NCBI RefSeq assembly: GCF_000744655.1
Contig: NZ_JQMJ01000004.1
Span: forward strand, 3,286,001 to 3,350,000
Direction of reading: 5' to 3'
Source of the DNA: Streptacidiphilus rugosus AM-16
GTDB taxonomy: Bacteria > Actinomycetota > Actinomycetes > Streptomycetales > Streptomycetaceae
Length of the DNA stretch: 64,000 nucleotides
Shown here: piece after piece, positions 35,350-43,977 of the stretch
Layout: every line of letters begins with the position of its first letter
Position numbering within the stretch: position 1 is the stretch's first letter
Translations under genes and position numbers: made by a program
The notes under the pieces: model-generated
What the model saw: only the letters and a program-made list of their open reading frames with translations
What the model was told of the DNA's origin: nothing
Database searches by the model: none

Positions 35350-35418
35350 TCAGACGGCATCACCATGGCGACCGGAGCCTCCGGTGCCATAGGTAAAGAA
35401 GTAGGCCATCTGGAACAT
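35350..35418 (-). CDS. Leader peptide rich in Phe/Tyr (putative attenuator)
   Basis: A 22-codon ORF, ATG at 35416-35418 to TGA at 35350-35352, reading MFQMAYFFTY then a Gly/Ser/His-rich end. Five of the first ten residues are Phe or Tyr. ACCGGA-GGC-TCCGGT within it can form a pause hairpin. A T-tailed terminator follows, then the chorismate mutase gene. Low Phe or Tyr charging should stall ribosomes on these codons and favour read-through. TACGAT 6 nt before the ATG predicts a leaderless leader mRNA. Confidence 0.72.
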   Translation of the reverse strand: MFQMAYFFTYGTGGSGRHGDAV

Positions 35419-35423
35419 GCGGA

Positions 35424-35454
35424 CATCGTAGCGCGTGACCCGTCGCCGGAAGAA
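35424..35454 (-). promoter_or_regulatory. Promoter of leader peptide / chorismate mutase
   Basis: TACGAT (35429-35424 on the minus strand) is a -10 that would start transcription at about the leader ATG. The -35 is poor (TTCTTC about 19 nt upstream). Confidence 0.5.
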
Positions 35455-36172
35455 TCGTTGTGCCCGATGACCGCACGGGGTGCAGCGTCCCCGCCAAGGA
35501 CGGGCTCCAGCCTCCTTCCGGGGGCGATCGTGCGGCAGGCAGGACCACGCGTGGGAGTGACACCCAGTCCGTGGGCGCGATGAGGCGTACGCCGTGGCGT
35601 GCGTCGTGGGACCTCGCGGCCACGCTGTGACCGGACAGCAGGGGACAGCGGCCCGGTTGCGACTGTGGAGAAGGGGTGGTCGGCGACGGGGACGCCCGAC
35701 GCCGACCACCCCCGATCCCGTCCCGTCACACCCCGGGGGTGGCTTTGCGCCACCCGGCGCACACTGCGCCCCGCGCTACCAAGCGGAATCCTTGCGGAGC
35801 GTGACCAAAATCGAGTGTGCCGAAGTATGTCGAACTGGTTGCGCCGAACGGTCCATATCCCCCACGATGCTGGTGAGGGGGTGGAGCAGACGCACCAGGG
35901 ACGCCCGGCGGCAGGCCGGTCCCTGCTGCCGAGAGCGGGCGACCACGAGCAGTATTCGGTGACGTTCCGTAGTCCCTTGGCCGCTCGTGCAACGCAGCAG
36001 GCGCACACCGAACGCGCGCGCCCCCGTCCTCAGGCAGAGCAGAAGCCAAATGACCGACGGCACCCCTCCCCCGGTGCCGTTGCCACAGCACCGGCGCAGC
36101 CCTGACGCCGCGTGCTGCCAGCAAGGGGCCCCGTCTTCCCCCGCGGGGCCCCTTGCCGCTGCCTCGGCCGCC
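35454..36172. other. Intergenic region with hairpins and a candidate orphan ORF
   Basis: About 720 bp. A strong 13-bp hairpin (GGGGTGGTCGGCG / CGCCGACCACCCC) lies at 35673-35712. A second perfect 13-bp inverted repeat (GCAAGGGGCCCCG / CGGGGCCCCTTGC) lies at 36121-36156 and terminates the TMEM175 gene and/or a plus-strand transcript. Plus-strand ORF 35827-36105 (92 aa, MSNWLRRTV...) ends 15 bp before it and has moderate codon bias, but no ribosome binding site or known relative that I recognise. Confidence 0.5.
36121..36156. terminator. Hairpin terminator near TMEM175 3' end
   Basis: Perfect 13-bp arms (GCAAGGGGCCCCG and complement) with a 10-nt loop, 16 bp beyond the TMEM175 stop on the minus strand. 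Confidence 0.7.
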
Positions 36173-36844
36173 TCAGGCGGAGACGACGGACTCGTCGTCC
36201 GGGTCGGCGTTGGGGTTGAGCGGGATCGGCAGCTGGTTGAAGGCGTAGTAGAGCGCCATCGCCCCGTGCAGCCCGAGCGTCACCACGGGCGAGACGAAGG
36301 ACAGGCCGACCAGCACGGGATAGACCACCGTCCCGGCCGCGAAGCGCCACCGCAGCGCTCGCGCGGCGACCACGTCCACCCGCGAGTCGAAGAGGTGACC
36401 GGTCCGGGTGAGCCACCACCACAGGGCCTGGAACGTGAAGGCGTGCAGCACCATGAAGCCGCTGAAGACGGCGACGGCGACCTTGTCCGGTCCCGGGATC
36501 TTCAACCAGTCGGAGACCAGCGCGGTCGGGAACGGCAACGCGGCGACCACCAGCAACAGCAACAGGTTGAGCACCAGCAGCCCTCGGTCGACCCGGGCGA
36601 CGTAACCGAAGACGGTGTGGTGGTTCAGCCACATGATCCCGATGACCAGGAAGCTGACGACATAGGCGTCGTAGGCGGTCCAGATCTGACCCAGCTGGCC
36701 CCAGGCCTCCTTCGCCGTGGTCACGCCCGGATCGTGCACCGCCAACTGCAGGACCAGCAGCGTGATCGCGATCGCGAAGATCCCGTCGCTGAACGCCTCG
36801 ACCCGCCCCGACTCACTTCTCCCCGTGTTGTCCACGAGCGACAA
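36173..36844 (-). CDS. TMEM175-type (DUF1211) potassium channel-like protein
   Basis: 223 residues with about six membrane segments. The first helix has RVEAFSDGIFAIAITLLVL, the RxxxFSDGxxAIxxT signature of bacterial TMEM175 channels (the FSD motif lines the pore-forming helix). A second characteristic segment is YVVSFLVIGIMWLNHHTVF. These proteins form tetrameric channels that are weakly K+-selective. Start ATG 36842-36844 (MSLVDNTGRS). Terminator downstream. Gap of 18 bp to the GMC gene stop, so they may share transcription. Confidence 0.92.
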   Translation of the reverse strand: MSLVDNTGRSESGRVEAFSDGIFAIAITLLVLQLAVHDPGVTTAKEAWGQLGQIWTAYDAYVVSFLVIGIMWLNHHTVFGYVARVDRGLLVLNLLLLLVVAALPFPTALVSDWLKIPGPDKVAVAVFSGFMVLHAFTFQALWWWLTRTGHLFDSRVDVVAARALRWRFAAGTVVYPVLVGLSFVSPVVTLGLHGAMALYYAFNQLPIPLNPNADPDDESVVSA

Positions 36845-36862
36845 CGTACCCGACCCCGGGGC

Positions 36863-38671
36863 CTACTCCCCCTTGCGCGGCGGAACCTGAGGCACCGCCA
36901 GCAGCGGGAGCCGCAGCGCCCCGAAGGCCTCCTCGGGAACGACCGGCCGGACCGGAACGACCGCCTGGACGCGGCGGTACGGCTCGTCCTGCGAGGGGCG
37001 CTGGTCCGCCTCGCCCTTGTTCGGCCAGAAGGACATCGCCCGCTCCGTCTGCGCGGTGATGGTCAGGGACGGGTTGACCCCCAGGTTGGCCGAGACCGTC
37101 GAGCCGTCGGCCACGGTGATGCCCGGGTAGCCGTAGAGCCGCTGGTAGGGGTCGACGACGCCGCGCTCCGGCGAGTCGCCGATGGCGCAGCCGCCGAGGA
37201 AGTGGGCGGTGAGGGTGCGGCCCATCAGGTCGCCGAGGTTGGTGCCGGGGAAACCGCCGATCTCCGTCGCGATCGCGGCGGCGGCCTGCTCGGCGGCCGG
37301 GATGAACTTCGGGTTCGGTGCGCCGTGTCCCTGACGCGAGCTCAACTGGCCCTTCAGCGGCCCGCTCTTCCGCCGCGAGACGTTGATCGAGTTGTCCAGC
37401 GACTGCATCACCAGGCCGATGATGGTCCGCTCGGACCAGCGGCGCTTGTTCATCGCCCGCGCCACCAGGTCGGGCCGCTTGAGCGAGAGCCCGAGCGCGC
37501 GCAGCAGCCGCGGGGCGCGTCCCTCTCCCGGCACCTGGATGGTGGTCATCAGGCTCATCGCGTTCGAGCCCTTGCCGTAGCGGACCGGCTCGATGTGGGT
37601 GTGCTCGTCCGGGTGGACCGACGAGGTGATGGCCACGCCCTTGGTGAAGTCGACCCGCTGTCCGTAGCGCTTGTCCGAGGTCATCGCGCCGACCAGGGCC
37701 TCGGAGTTGGTCCGGGTCAGCGCGCCGAGCCTGTCCGAGATCTTCGGCAGCACACCCTCGTCGCGGAGCCGGTGCAGCAGCTTCTGGGTGCCGTAGGTGC
37801 CGGCGGCGACCACGACCCGCTGCGCGCGGATGGTCCGGAAGCCGTTCTTGGCGGGGTTCTTGGAGCGCGAGTCGGTCCGCCGCACGTCGACCGCGTAGCC
37901 CTCGCCGTCGACCCTGATCGTGGTGACCGTGGTCATCGGGACGATCTCCGCGCCCGCCTTCTCGGCGAGGTAGAGGTAGTTCTGCGTCAGCGTGTTCTTG
38001 GCGCCGTGGCGGCAGCCGGTCATGCACTCGCCGCACTCGGTGCAGGCCTTGCGGCGCGGCCCGGCGCCTCCGAAGTACGGGTCCTCGACCTCCTCGCCGG
38101 GGCGCGTCTTCGCGCCCGCCCCGCCGCAGTCCTGGCCGTCGCCGAAGAAGACGCCGACCGGCGCCATGTGGAAGGTGTCGCCGTAGCCGAGCTTCTCGGC
38201 GGCGTTCTTCAGGTGCACGTCCGACGGGGTGACCGTCGGGTTGGTGCGGACGCCGAGCATGCGCTGCGCCTGGTCGTAGTAGGGCGCGAGCTCCTCCGAC
38301 CAGTCGGTGATGTCCTTCCACTGGTTGTCCTGGAAGAAGGCCTTCGGCGGGACGTAGAGGGTGTTGGCGTAGTTCAGCGAACCGCCGCCGACGCCCGCGC
38401 CGCCCAGCACCATCACGTCGTCGAGGACGTGGAAGCGCTGGATGCCGTAGAGACCGAGGGCGGGGGCCCAGATGTAGTTCTTGGTGTCCCAGGAGGTCTT
38501 GGGCAGCGTCTCCGGCGTGAACCGGCGACCGGCCTCGAGCACGGCGACCTTGTAGCCCTTCTCGGTCAGCCGCAGCGCCGACACCGACCCGCCGAACCCC
38601 GAGCCGACGACGACCACGTCGTAGTCGTACCCGGTCTCCGCGACCGGCCGCTCCTGCACCTCAGAACTCAT
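36863..38671 (-). CDS. GMC-type oxidoreductase, ChoD-like, with a Cys cluster
   Basis: 602 residues. N-terminal FAD Rossmann motif VVVVGSGFGGSVSALRL, GVGGGSLNYANT, and C-terminal GMC elements (HFLGGCAIG, ADGSTVSANLGVNPSLTI). A CxxCxxCxxxC cluster (KACTECGECMTGCRHGAKNT) could bind an Fe-S cluster and is shared with mycobacterial ChoD-type proteins. Often annotated cholesterol oxidase, but true substrate is unknown; mycobacterial ChoD is not the main cholesterol oxidase. It lies near guaA/guaB, a synteny shared with Mycobacterium. Start ATG 38669-38671. Confidence 0.9.
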   Translation of the reverse strand: MSSEVQERPVAETGYDYDVVVVGSGFGGSVSALRLTEKGYKVAVLEAGRRFTPETLPKTSWDTKNYIWAPALGLYGIQRFHVLDDVMVLGGAGVGGGSLNYANTLYVPPKAFFQDNQWKDITDWSEELAPYYDQAQRMLGVRTNPTVTPSDVHLKNAAEKLGYGDTFHMAPVGVFFGDGQDCGGAGAKTRPGEEVEDPYFGGAGPRRKACTECGECMTGCRHGAKNTLTQNYLYLAEKAGAEIVPMTTVTTIRVDGEGYAVDVRRTDSRSKNPAKNGFRTIRAQRVVVAAGTYGTQKLLHRLRDEGVLPKISDRLGALTRTNSEALVGAMTSDKRYGQRVDFTKGVAITSSVHPDEHTHIEPVRYGKGSNAMSLMTTIQVPGEGRAPRLLRALGLSLKRPDLVARAMNKRRWSERTIIGLVMQSLDNSINVSRRKSGPLKGQLSSRQGHGAPNPKFIPAAEQAAAAIATEIGGFPGTNLGDLMGRTLTAHFLGGCAIGDSPERGVVDPYQRLYGYPGITVADGSTVSANLGVNPSLTITAQTERAMSFWPNKGEADQRPSQDEPYRRVQAVVPVRPVVPEEAFGALRLPLLAVPQVPPRKGE

Positions 38672-38721
38672 CGACGCGCCCCGCCTTCAGCTTCAGCAGA
38701 CAGATGTGGGTGGTGGGTGAC

Positions 38722-40344
38722 TTACTTGAACCGCAGTGCCTTGAGCATGCCGAGCGACTTGCCCATGAGCTTGGCGTAGCCCTCGTCGTCCATCCCGAAG
38801 GAGGGCGTCATCTGGATCAGCCGCTGCACGGCGACCGTCTGCACCTCGGTGTACTTCCAGATACCCTCCGCGCCGTGGCGGCGGCCGATGCCGGAGTCAC
38901 CCATGCCGCCCATCGGCGCGGCGACGCTCGCGTAGGCGGGCGCGTAGCCCTCGTTCACGTTGACGGTGCCGGTGTGCAGCCGCGCCGCGACGGCCTTCGC
39001 GTGCCGCAGGTTCTTGCTCCAGACACTGGAGTTGAGCCCATAGGCGGTGCCGTTGGCCCGGTTGATCGCGTCGTCCTCGTCGTCGAAGCGGTAGATCGAG
39101 ACGACGGGCCCGAAGGTCTCCTCGTTGCAGACGGCGCTCTCGCTGCCGACGCCGTCGAGGATGGTCGGCTCGAAGAAGAGCGGACCCACGTCCGGGCGCG
39201 GCCGGCCGCCGGCCAGGACGGTGGCGCCGTTCTTGACCGCGTCCTCGACGTGCCGGGTGACGGTGTCCATCTGGCGCTGCGAGACCAGGGAGCCCATGTC
39301 CGCGCCCCAGGAGAGGCTGTTGCCGAGCTTCAGCGCCTGCGTCCGGGCGACGAACTTCTCCAGGAAGGCGTCCGCGATCGACGAGGCGACGTACATCCGC
39401 TCGATCGAGATGCAGAGCTGACCGGCGGAGGAGAAGCAGGCGCGCACCGCGCCCTCGGCGGCCTTGTCCAGGTCGGCGTCGGCCAGCACCAGCATCGCGT
39501 TCTTGCCGCCCAGCTCCATGGACGCGCCGATCAGGCGCGCGGCGGCGCGGGTCGCGACGTCGCGGCCGGTGCGGGTGGAGCCGGTGAAGGAGACGTAGTC
39601 CGCGTGGGCCACGACCTCGGGGCCGACGACCGGGCCGTCGCCGATCACGATCTGCCAGACCTCGGCGGGGAGACCGGCCTCGATCATCAGCTCGCGGGCC
39701 CGCAGCGCGGTGAGCGCGGTCTGGGTGTCCGGCTTGGTGACGACGGCGTTGCCCGCGACGAAGGCGGGGACGGCGTCACCGGTGAAGAGCGCCAGCGGGT
39801 AGTTCCACGGCGAGATCTGCCCGATCACGCCCTTGGGCTGCCGCAGTTCGAGCACCTGGGTCAGCACCGGGAACACCCCGCCGCGCCGCCGCGCCTTCAG
39901 GTACCTGGCTCCGGCGCGGCCGTAGTGGCGCGCCTCGATCGCGGAGGCGAGCACCTCCTCGAAGGCGTGCGCGCGGGTCTTACCGGTCTCGGCCTGGACC
40001 AGGTCGAGCAGCTCGTCCTTGTGCTTGAGCACCAGGTCGTGGAAGCGCAGCAGCACGGCGGCGCGCTCGCGCACCGGCCGCATGGCCCAGTCCCGCTGCG
40101 CGGCGCGGGCCCGCACGAAGGCGGTGGCCACGTCGGCGGGTGAGGACTCGGGGATCTCGGCGAGCACGTCGCCCGTGAACGGGCAGCGGCTGGTGGCGAT
40201 CGTGGGCTCGGAGCCGGTGACGACCGCGCCGACCAGACGCGCGACCAACTGCGGCGACACGGCGTCGGCGGCGCTCCGCGCCCCCGGGGTGGCCACGGGA
40301 TTGCCTGCGACGGCAGTGCTGCTGCCGGTGCTGATGTCAGTCAT
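38722..40344 (-). CDS. Succinate-semialdehyde dehydrogenase-type aldehyde dehydrogenase
   Basis: 540 residues. Aldehyde dehydrogenase motifs: ISPWNYPLALFTGDAVPAFVAGN (N169-like), FTGSTRTGRDVA, ELGGKNAMLVL (catalytic Glu), SSAGQLCISIERMY (catalytic Cys), and EETFGPVVSIYRF. Closest to GabD2-type enzymes of actinobacteria, which oxidise succinate semialdehyde with NAD(P)+. The start ATG 40342-40344 has TACGCT six nt upstream, suggesting leaderless transcription; the open frame extends further but without support. Next to the GMC gene, same strand. Upstream are small palindromes that may be operators. Confidence 0.93.
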   Translation of the reverse strand: MTDISTGSSTAVAGNPVATPGARSAADAVSPQLVARLVGAVVTGSEPTIATSRCPFTGDVLAEIPESSPADVATAFVRARAAQRDWAMRPVRERAAVLLRFHDLVLKHKDELLDLVQAETGKTRAHAFEEVLASAIEARHYGRAGARYLKARRRGGVFPVLTQVLELRQPKGVIGQISPWNYPLALFTGDAVPAFVAGNAVVTKPDTQTALTALRARELMIEAGLPAEVWQIVIGDGPVVGPEVVAHADYVSFTGSTRTGRDVATRAAARLIGASMELGGKNAMLVLADADLDKAAEGAVRACFSSAGQLCISIERMYVASSIADAFLEKFVARTQALKLGNSLSWGADMGSLVSQRQMDTVTRHVEDAVKNGATVLAGGRPRPDVGPLFFEPTILDGVGSESAVCNEETFGPVVSIYRFDDEDDAINRANGTAYGLNSSVWSKNLRHAKAVAARLHTGTVNVNEGYAPAYASVAAPMGGMGDSGIGRRHGAEGIWKYTEVQTVAVQRLIQMTPSFGMDDEGYAKLMGKSLGMLKALRFK

Positions 40345-40377
40345 GCCCGCAGCGTAGGCGCTTTCGGCCCGTTGCGA

Positions 40378-40430
40378 TACCCATGGGTAACCATAAATAT
40401 GTCGGTACCCGATATATCGAGGACGTCCTT
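40378..40430. promoter_or_regulatory. AT-rich palindromes upstream of the aldehyde dehydrogenase gene
   Basis: TACCCATGGGTA at 40378-40389 is a perfect 12-bp palindrome. CGATATATCG at 40110-type spacing further on (40410-40419) is a perfect 10-bp palindrome, in an unusually AT-rich stretch for this genome. Probably regulator sites for the aldehyde dehydrogenase or the next gene. Confidence 0.45.
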
Positions 40431-40462
40431 GGTTCAGGACGGACGGCAGCGCGGACGAGGGG

Positions 40463-41866
40463 TCAGCCCAACGCCGCGACCGCCGTGCCCACCGCGCGGT
40501 GGAAGGTCGGGTAGGCCCAGATCGTCGCGGCCAGTTCGCTGACCGGAACCCTGGCGGACACCGCCAGCGCCAGCAGCCCGAGCACCTCGCCGCCGGAGGG
40601 GCCCGCGGAGGTCGCGCCGACGAGGGTGTCGCCGGAGGCGACGAGCTTGATGAAGCCCGCGTTGCCGTTGGCCCCGTGGACGTAGCCGCGGCTGCTCGCG
40701 GCCAGGTCGGTGGTCGCGACCCGGACGTCGGCCAGGCCCTCCGCGCGCGCCTGGGACTCGGTGAGGCCGACCGCGCCGATCTCCGGATCGGTGAAGGTGA
40801 CCCTGGGCACCGCGTGGTAGCGCGCCGTCGCGCCGCCCTGACCGAGGATGGCGCGGACGGCGACGTCCGCCTGGTACATCGCCATGTGCGTGAACGCACC
40901 CTTGCCGGTGACGTCGCCGATCGCCCAGACGCCGACCGGCCAGACGCCCGCCGTGCCGACCACCCGCAGCCGCTCGTCCACCGGCAGCGCCCGCGCGTCC
41001 GCGGGGACGCCTAGCACCCCGCCGCCGATGCGGTCCAGGGCGACCTTGCGGCCCGTCGCCACCAGCAGCCGCTCCCCGGTCAGACGTTCGCCCCGGCGGC
41101 AGCGCACCTGGAAGCGGCCGTCGACGTGGTCGACCCCGACGATGTCGGTGCCGGTGTGCACGGAGACCCCGTCCGTGGTCAGCACCCTGGTCACCAGGTC
41201 GCTCGACTCCGGCTCCTCCCGGCCCAGCAGCCGCGGTCCCGCCTCGATCACCGTGACGTCGCAGCCCAGTCGCTGCCAGGCCTGGCCGAGTTCGAGGCCG
41301 ATCGCCCCGCCGCCCAGGATCAGCAGCGACTCGGGGAGCTCCTCCGCCTCGATCAGCTCCCTGTTGGTCCAGTACGGCGTCGACGCCAGCCCCGGCACCG
41401 ACGCGATTAGGGGCTCCGATCCGCTCGCGATGACGATGGCCTGACGCGGCCTCAGCACCGTCTCCCGCCCGTCCGTGCCCAGCACGGTCACCTCGCCGGG
41501 GGCGGTCAGCCGCGCCGTCCCGCGCAGGAAGCTCCCGCCGCGTCCGGTGAAGCGGTCGACGGCGACCTTGTCGTCCCAGGAGTCGGTGGCCTCGCGGACA
41601 CGCCGGGCGACCGGCCGGAACTCCGCGTGCACCCGGGAGATGCCCGCCATGCCCGGGATCCGGTGGGCCTCGCCGACCAGGTTGGCCGAGCGGACCATGA
41701 TCTTCGAAGGGATGCAGCCCCAGTACGGGCACTCCCCGCCCACCAGCCGCTCGTCGATGCCGACCACGTCCAGCCCGGCGTCGGCCAGGCGACCCGCGAC
41801 GTCCTCACCCCCGGGGCCCATGCCGATGACGACCGCGTCCGGGGTCTCTCGCACCGCAGCGGGCAT
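40463..41866 (-). CDS. FAD/NAD(P)-dependent disulfide oxidoreductase (class I)
   Basis: 467 residues. FAD motif VVIGMGPGGEDVAGRLADAG, redox disulfide in GGECPYWGCIPSK (CxxxxC), a NAD(P) motif LLILGGGAIGLELGQAW, and a C-terminal dimerisation domain (RVTFTDPEIGAVGLTE). Family of dihydrolipoamide dehydrogenase, mercuric and glutathione reductase. The C-terminal catalytic His-Glu pair is atypical, so it may act on an unknown small disulfide or quinone. Start ATG 41864-41866. Sits between the aldehyde dehydrogenase and a kinase cluster. No operon partner tells its substrate. Confidence 0.9.
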   Translation of the reverse strand: MPAAVRETPDAVVIGMGPGGEDVAGRLADAGLDVVGIDERLVGGECPYWGCIPSKIMVRSANLVGEAHRIPGMAGISRVHAEFRPVARRVREATDSWDDKVAVDRFTGRGGSFLRGTARLTAPGEVTVLGTDGRETVLRPRQAIVIASGSEPLIASVPGLASTPYWTNRELIEAEELPESLLILGGGAIGLELGQAWQRLGCDVTVIEAGPRLLGREEPESSDLVTRVLTTDGVSVHTGTDIVGVDHVDGRFQVRCRRGERLTGERLLVATGRKVALDRIGGGVLGVPADARALPVDERLRVVGTAGVWPVGVWAIGDVTGKGAFTHMAMYQADVAVRAILGQGGATARYHAVPRVTFTDPEIGAVGLTESQARAEGLADVRVATTDLAASSRGYVHGANGNAGFIKLVASGDTLVGATSAGPSGGEVLGLLALAVSARVPVSELAATIWAYPTFHRAVGTAVAALG

Positions 41867-41936
41867 GGCGTGCCTCCCGGTGAATCGGCGAACCGGAGTA
41901 ACTCGGGAACGGCTCGGTTCACACCACGGTACCGGT

Positions 41937-43781
41937 CTACTGCCCGCCGGGCACGGTGAACGACAGCATCAGCTCCTGGAAGCGCGCATAGCCGGTGGTG
42001 GTCCAGTCCTGCTCCGGGTACGAGACCAGGAAGTCGTACTCGGTGCCGTCGGGCGCCTGGTAGAACTGCTCGATCTCGTGCCGCAGCTGGCCGTTCTTGT
42101 CGTTGTAGGTGAACTCCCACTGGGCGCCCTGGGTGCCCTTGTAGGTGTTCTTGCCGTGGCCGAGCACCTTGTAGCTCGAGTCCTTGGCGGCGACCTCGGC
42201 CCGGAGCGCCTCCTCGGTCTCGTACGGCGTCTTCACCGCGCCCCGGGTGACCCCGAACCGGATGAAGTGCACGTTGCTGTCCGGGCTGTAGGTGATCGAG
42301 CCGGCGCCCTTGCTGCCGTCCCTGGTCCAGCCGCCGTCGGGCAGTGCGAAGGAGAAGCCGAGATACGGGTCGTGCTCCCAGTGGTAGCCGGCCGGCAGAG
42401 CTCCCGGGGAGGACTGCCCCGAGGGCTGGTCCGACCCCTTCGAACTGCTGTCGCTCGGCGAGGGGTTCCCCTGGCCGAGCATCGCGTGGGGGTGGCGGTT
42501 GTACCAGTAGGTGGCGCCCGCGCCCGCCGCCGCGGCGATCAGACCGGCGATCAGCAGCCACGGCCAGACCCTGCGGCGCCGCCGCATCGGCTGCCGCCCG
42601 TTGCCGCCGGCCTGGTACGAGACCGCGTCCACCTCGTACGTCGGCGACTGCTGCGGGGACTGCTGCGACCGGCCCGCCCCCGTCGGGCCGGTGACCCGCG
42701 TCGGCGCGGGCTCGGCGTACAAGGGGCCGCTGATCACGCGCGGCGAGCCGGACGCGGCGGCGGGGACGAAACCGCCCTGCGCGGGGACGCGGGCCGTCGG
42801 GCCGGTCGGCACGCCGCCCGAGCGCTCGCCGGTCTCCGGACCCGTCACGGCCGTGCCCAGCGCGGTCGGGGTGTATCCGCCGTCGTCCTGCCGGTCCACG
42901 GCGGGGACGGACTGCGTGGGTGTGCGCAGCGGGGTGGGGCCAAGGGTCATGTTGGTGGTGTGGCCGCCGGCGACATGCTCCAGCATCCGGACCACGTCCG
43001 CCGCCGGGGGCCGCTCCTGCGGCTCCTTGGCCATCAGCGCGCGTAGCACCGGCGCCAGGGGCCCGGCGTTGCGCGGCTCGGGCAGCGGGTCGGTGACGAC
43101 CGCCGCCAGCGTCGTGAGGGGGGATTCGCGGCGGAACGGCGACTGTCCCTCGACGGCCGCGTAGAGGGTCGCGCCGAGCGCCCACAGGTCCGACTCGGGG
43201 CCGGGACGCCCGCCGTGCACCCGCTCGGGCGCCAGGTAGTCGGGCGAACCGACCAGGTCGCCGGTGCGGGTCAGCGCGGAGTCGCCGACGAAGGTGGCGA
43301 TGCCGAAGTCGGTCAGCACGACGCGCCCTGTGCCGCGCTCCAGCAGCACGTTGGCGGGCTTCACGTCGCGGTGGATCACGCCCACCTGGTGGCCCCGGTC
43401 CAGCGCGGCCAGCACCTGCGCGCCGATCCGCGCGGCCTCACGCGGGTCGAGCACGCCGTCCTGCTCGACCAGCTCGGAGAGCGAGCGGCCGTCGATCAGC
43501 TCCATCACGATCCACGGTTTGCCGTCCTGCTCCAGGACGTCGTGGATGGTGATCACGCTGGGGTGCTTGATCCGCGCGGCGGCGCGGGCCTCCTGCTTCA
43601 TCCGGGACTGGACGATCTGCAGGTCCTCCTCGGCGAGGTGCCCGACGGAGAGCTCCTTGACGGCGACCTCCCGGTCGAGCATCTGGTCGGTCGCCCGCCA
43701 GACCGTGCCCATGCCGCCTCGTCCGAGGCGCGCGCCGAGCAGGTATCTGCCCGCGAGCATCCGCCCCGTCTCCGTGCCCAC
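41937..43781 (-). CDS. Ser/Thr protein kinase with extracytoplasmic domain (kinase 1)
   Basis: 614 residues. Kinase domain motifs are all present: GRGGMGTVW (P-loop), VAVKEL (Lys), HRDVKPANVLL (catalytic loop), DFGIATF, and APERVHG. A Pro/Thr-rich juxtamembrane part is followed by a TM helix (VWPWLLIAGLIAAAAGAGATYWY) and a C-terminal domain of ~160 residues that resembles that of the other kinase in this trio (kinase at 45191): GYHWEHDPYLGFSFALPDGGWTRD. Sensor domain probably reads an external signal. Start ATG 43779-43781. First of three tandem genes in the order kinase, pseudokinase, kinase (right to left: 46789 to 41937). Confidence 0.93.
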   Translation of the reverse strand: MGTETGRMLAGRYLLGARLGRGGMGTVWRATDQMLDREVAVKELSVGHLAEEDLQIVQSRMKQEARAAARIKHPSVITIHDVLEQDGKPWIVMELIDGRSLSELVEQDGVLDPREAARIGAQVLAALDRGHQVGVIHRDVKPANVLLERGTGRVVLTDFGIATFVGDSALTRTGDLVGSPDYLAPERVHGGRPGPESDLWALGATLYAAVEGQSPFRRESPLTTLAAVVTDPLPEPRNAGPLAPVLRALMAKEPQERPPAADVVRMLEHVAGGHTTNMTLGPTPLRTPTQSVPAVDRQDDGGYTPTALGTAVTGPETGERSGGVPTGPTARVPAQGGFVPAAASGSPRVISGPLYAEPAPTRVTGPTGAGRSQQSPQQSPTYEVDAVSYQAGGNGRQPMRRRRRVWPWLLIAGLIAAAAGAGATYWYNRHPHAMLGQGNPSPSDSSSKGSDQPSGQSSPGALPAGYHWEHDPYLGFSFALPDGGWTRDGSKGAGSITYSPDSNVHFIRFGVTRGAVKTPYETEEALRAEVAAKDSSYKVLGHGKNTYKGTQGAQWEFTYNDKNGQLRHEIEQFYQAPDGTEYDFLVSYPEQDWTTTGYARFQELMLSFTVPGGQ

Positions 43782-43977
43782 CGTCTGCCCCCTTGTCCGC
43801 GGGTCCTGCCGTAGGTCGTCCCGTGTCCGGCCGCGGCTGGGACCGCGGTCACGCGCACCCTATCCCGATCCTCGAACACTCCGCCGCACCGGTCGCCGTC
43901 GAGACCGGGATGTGACGCTCCGGCACCCTGACGCCCGACCGGTGGGAGGTGCTCGCCACCCCGACCGCGGGCTGCGG

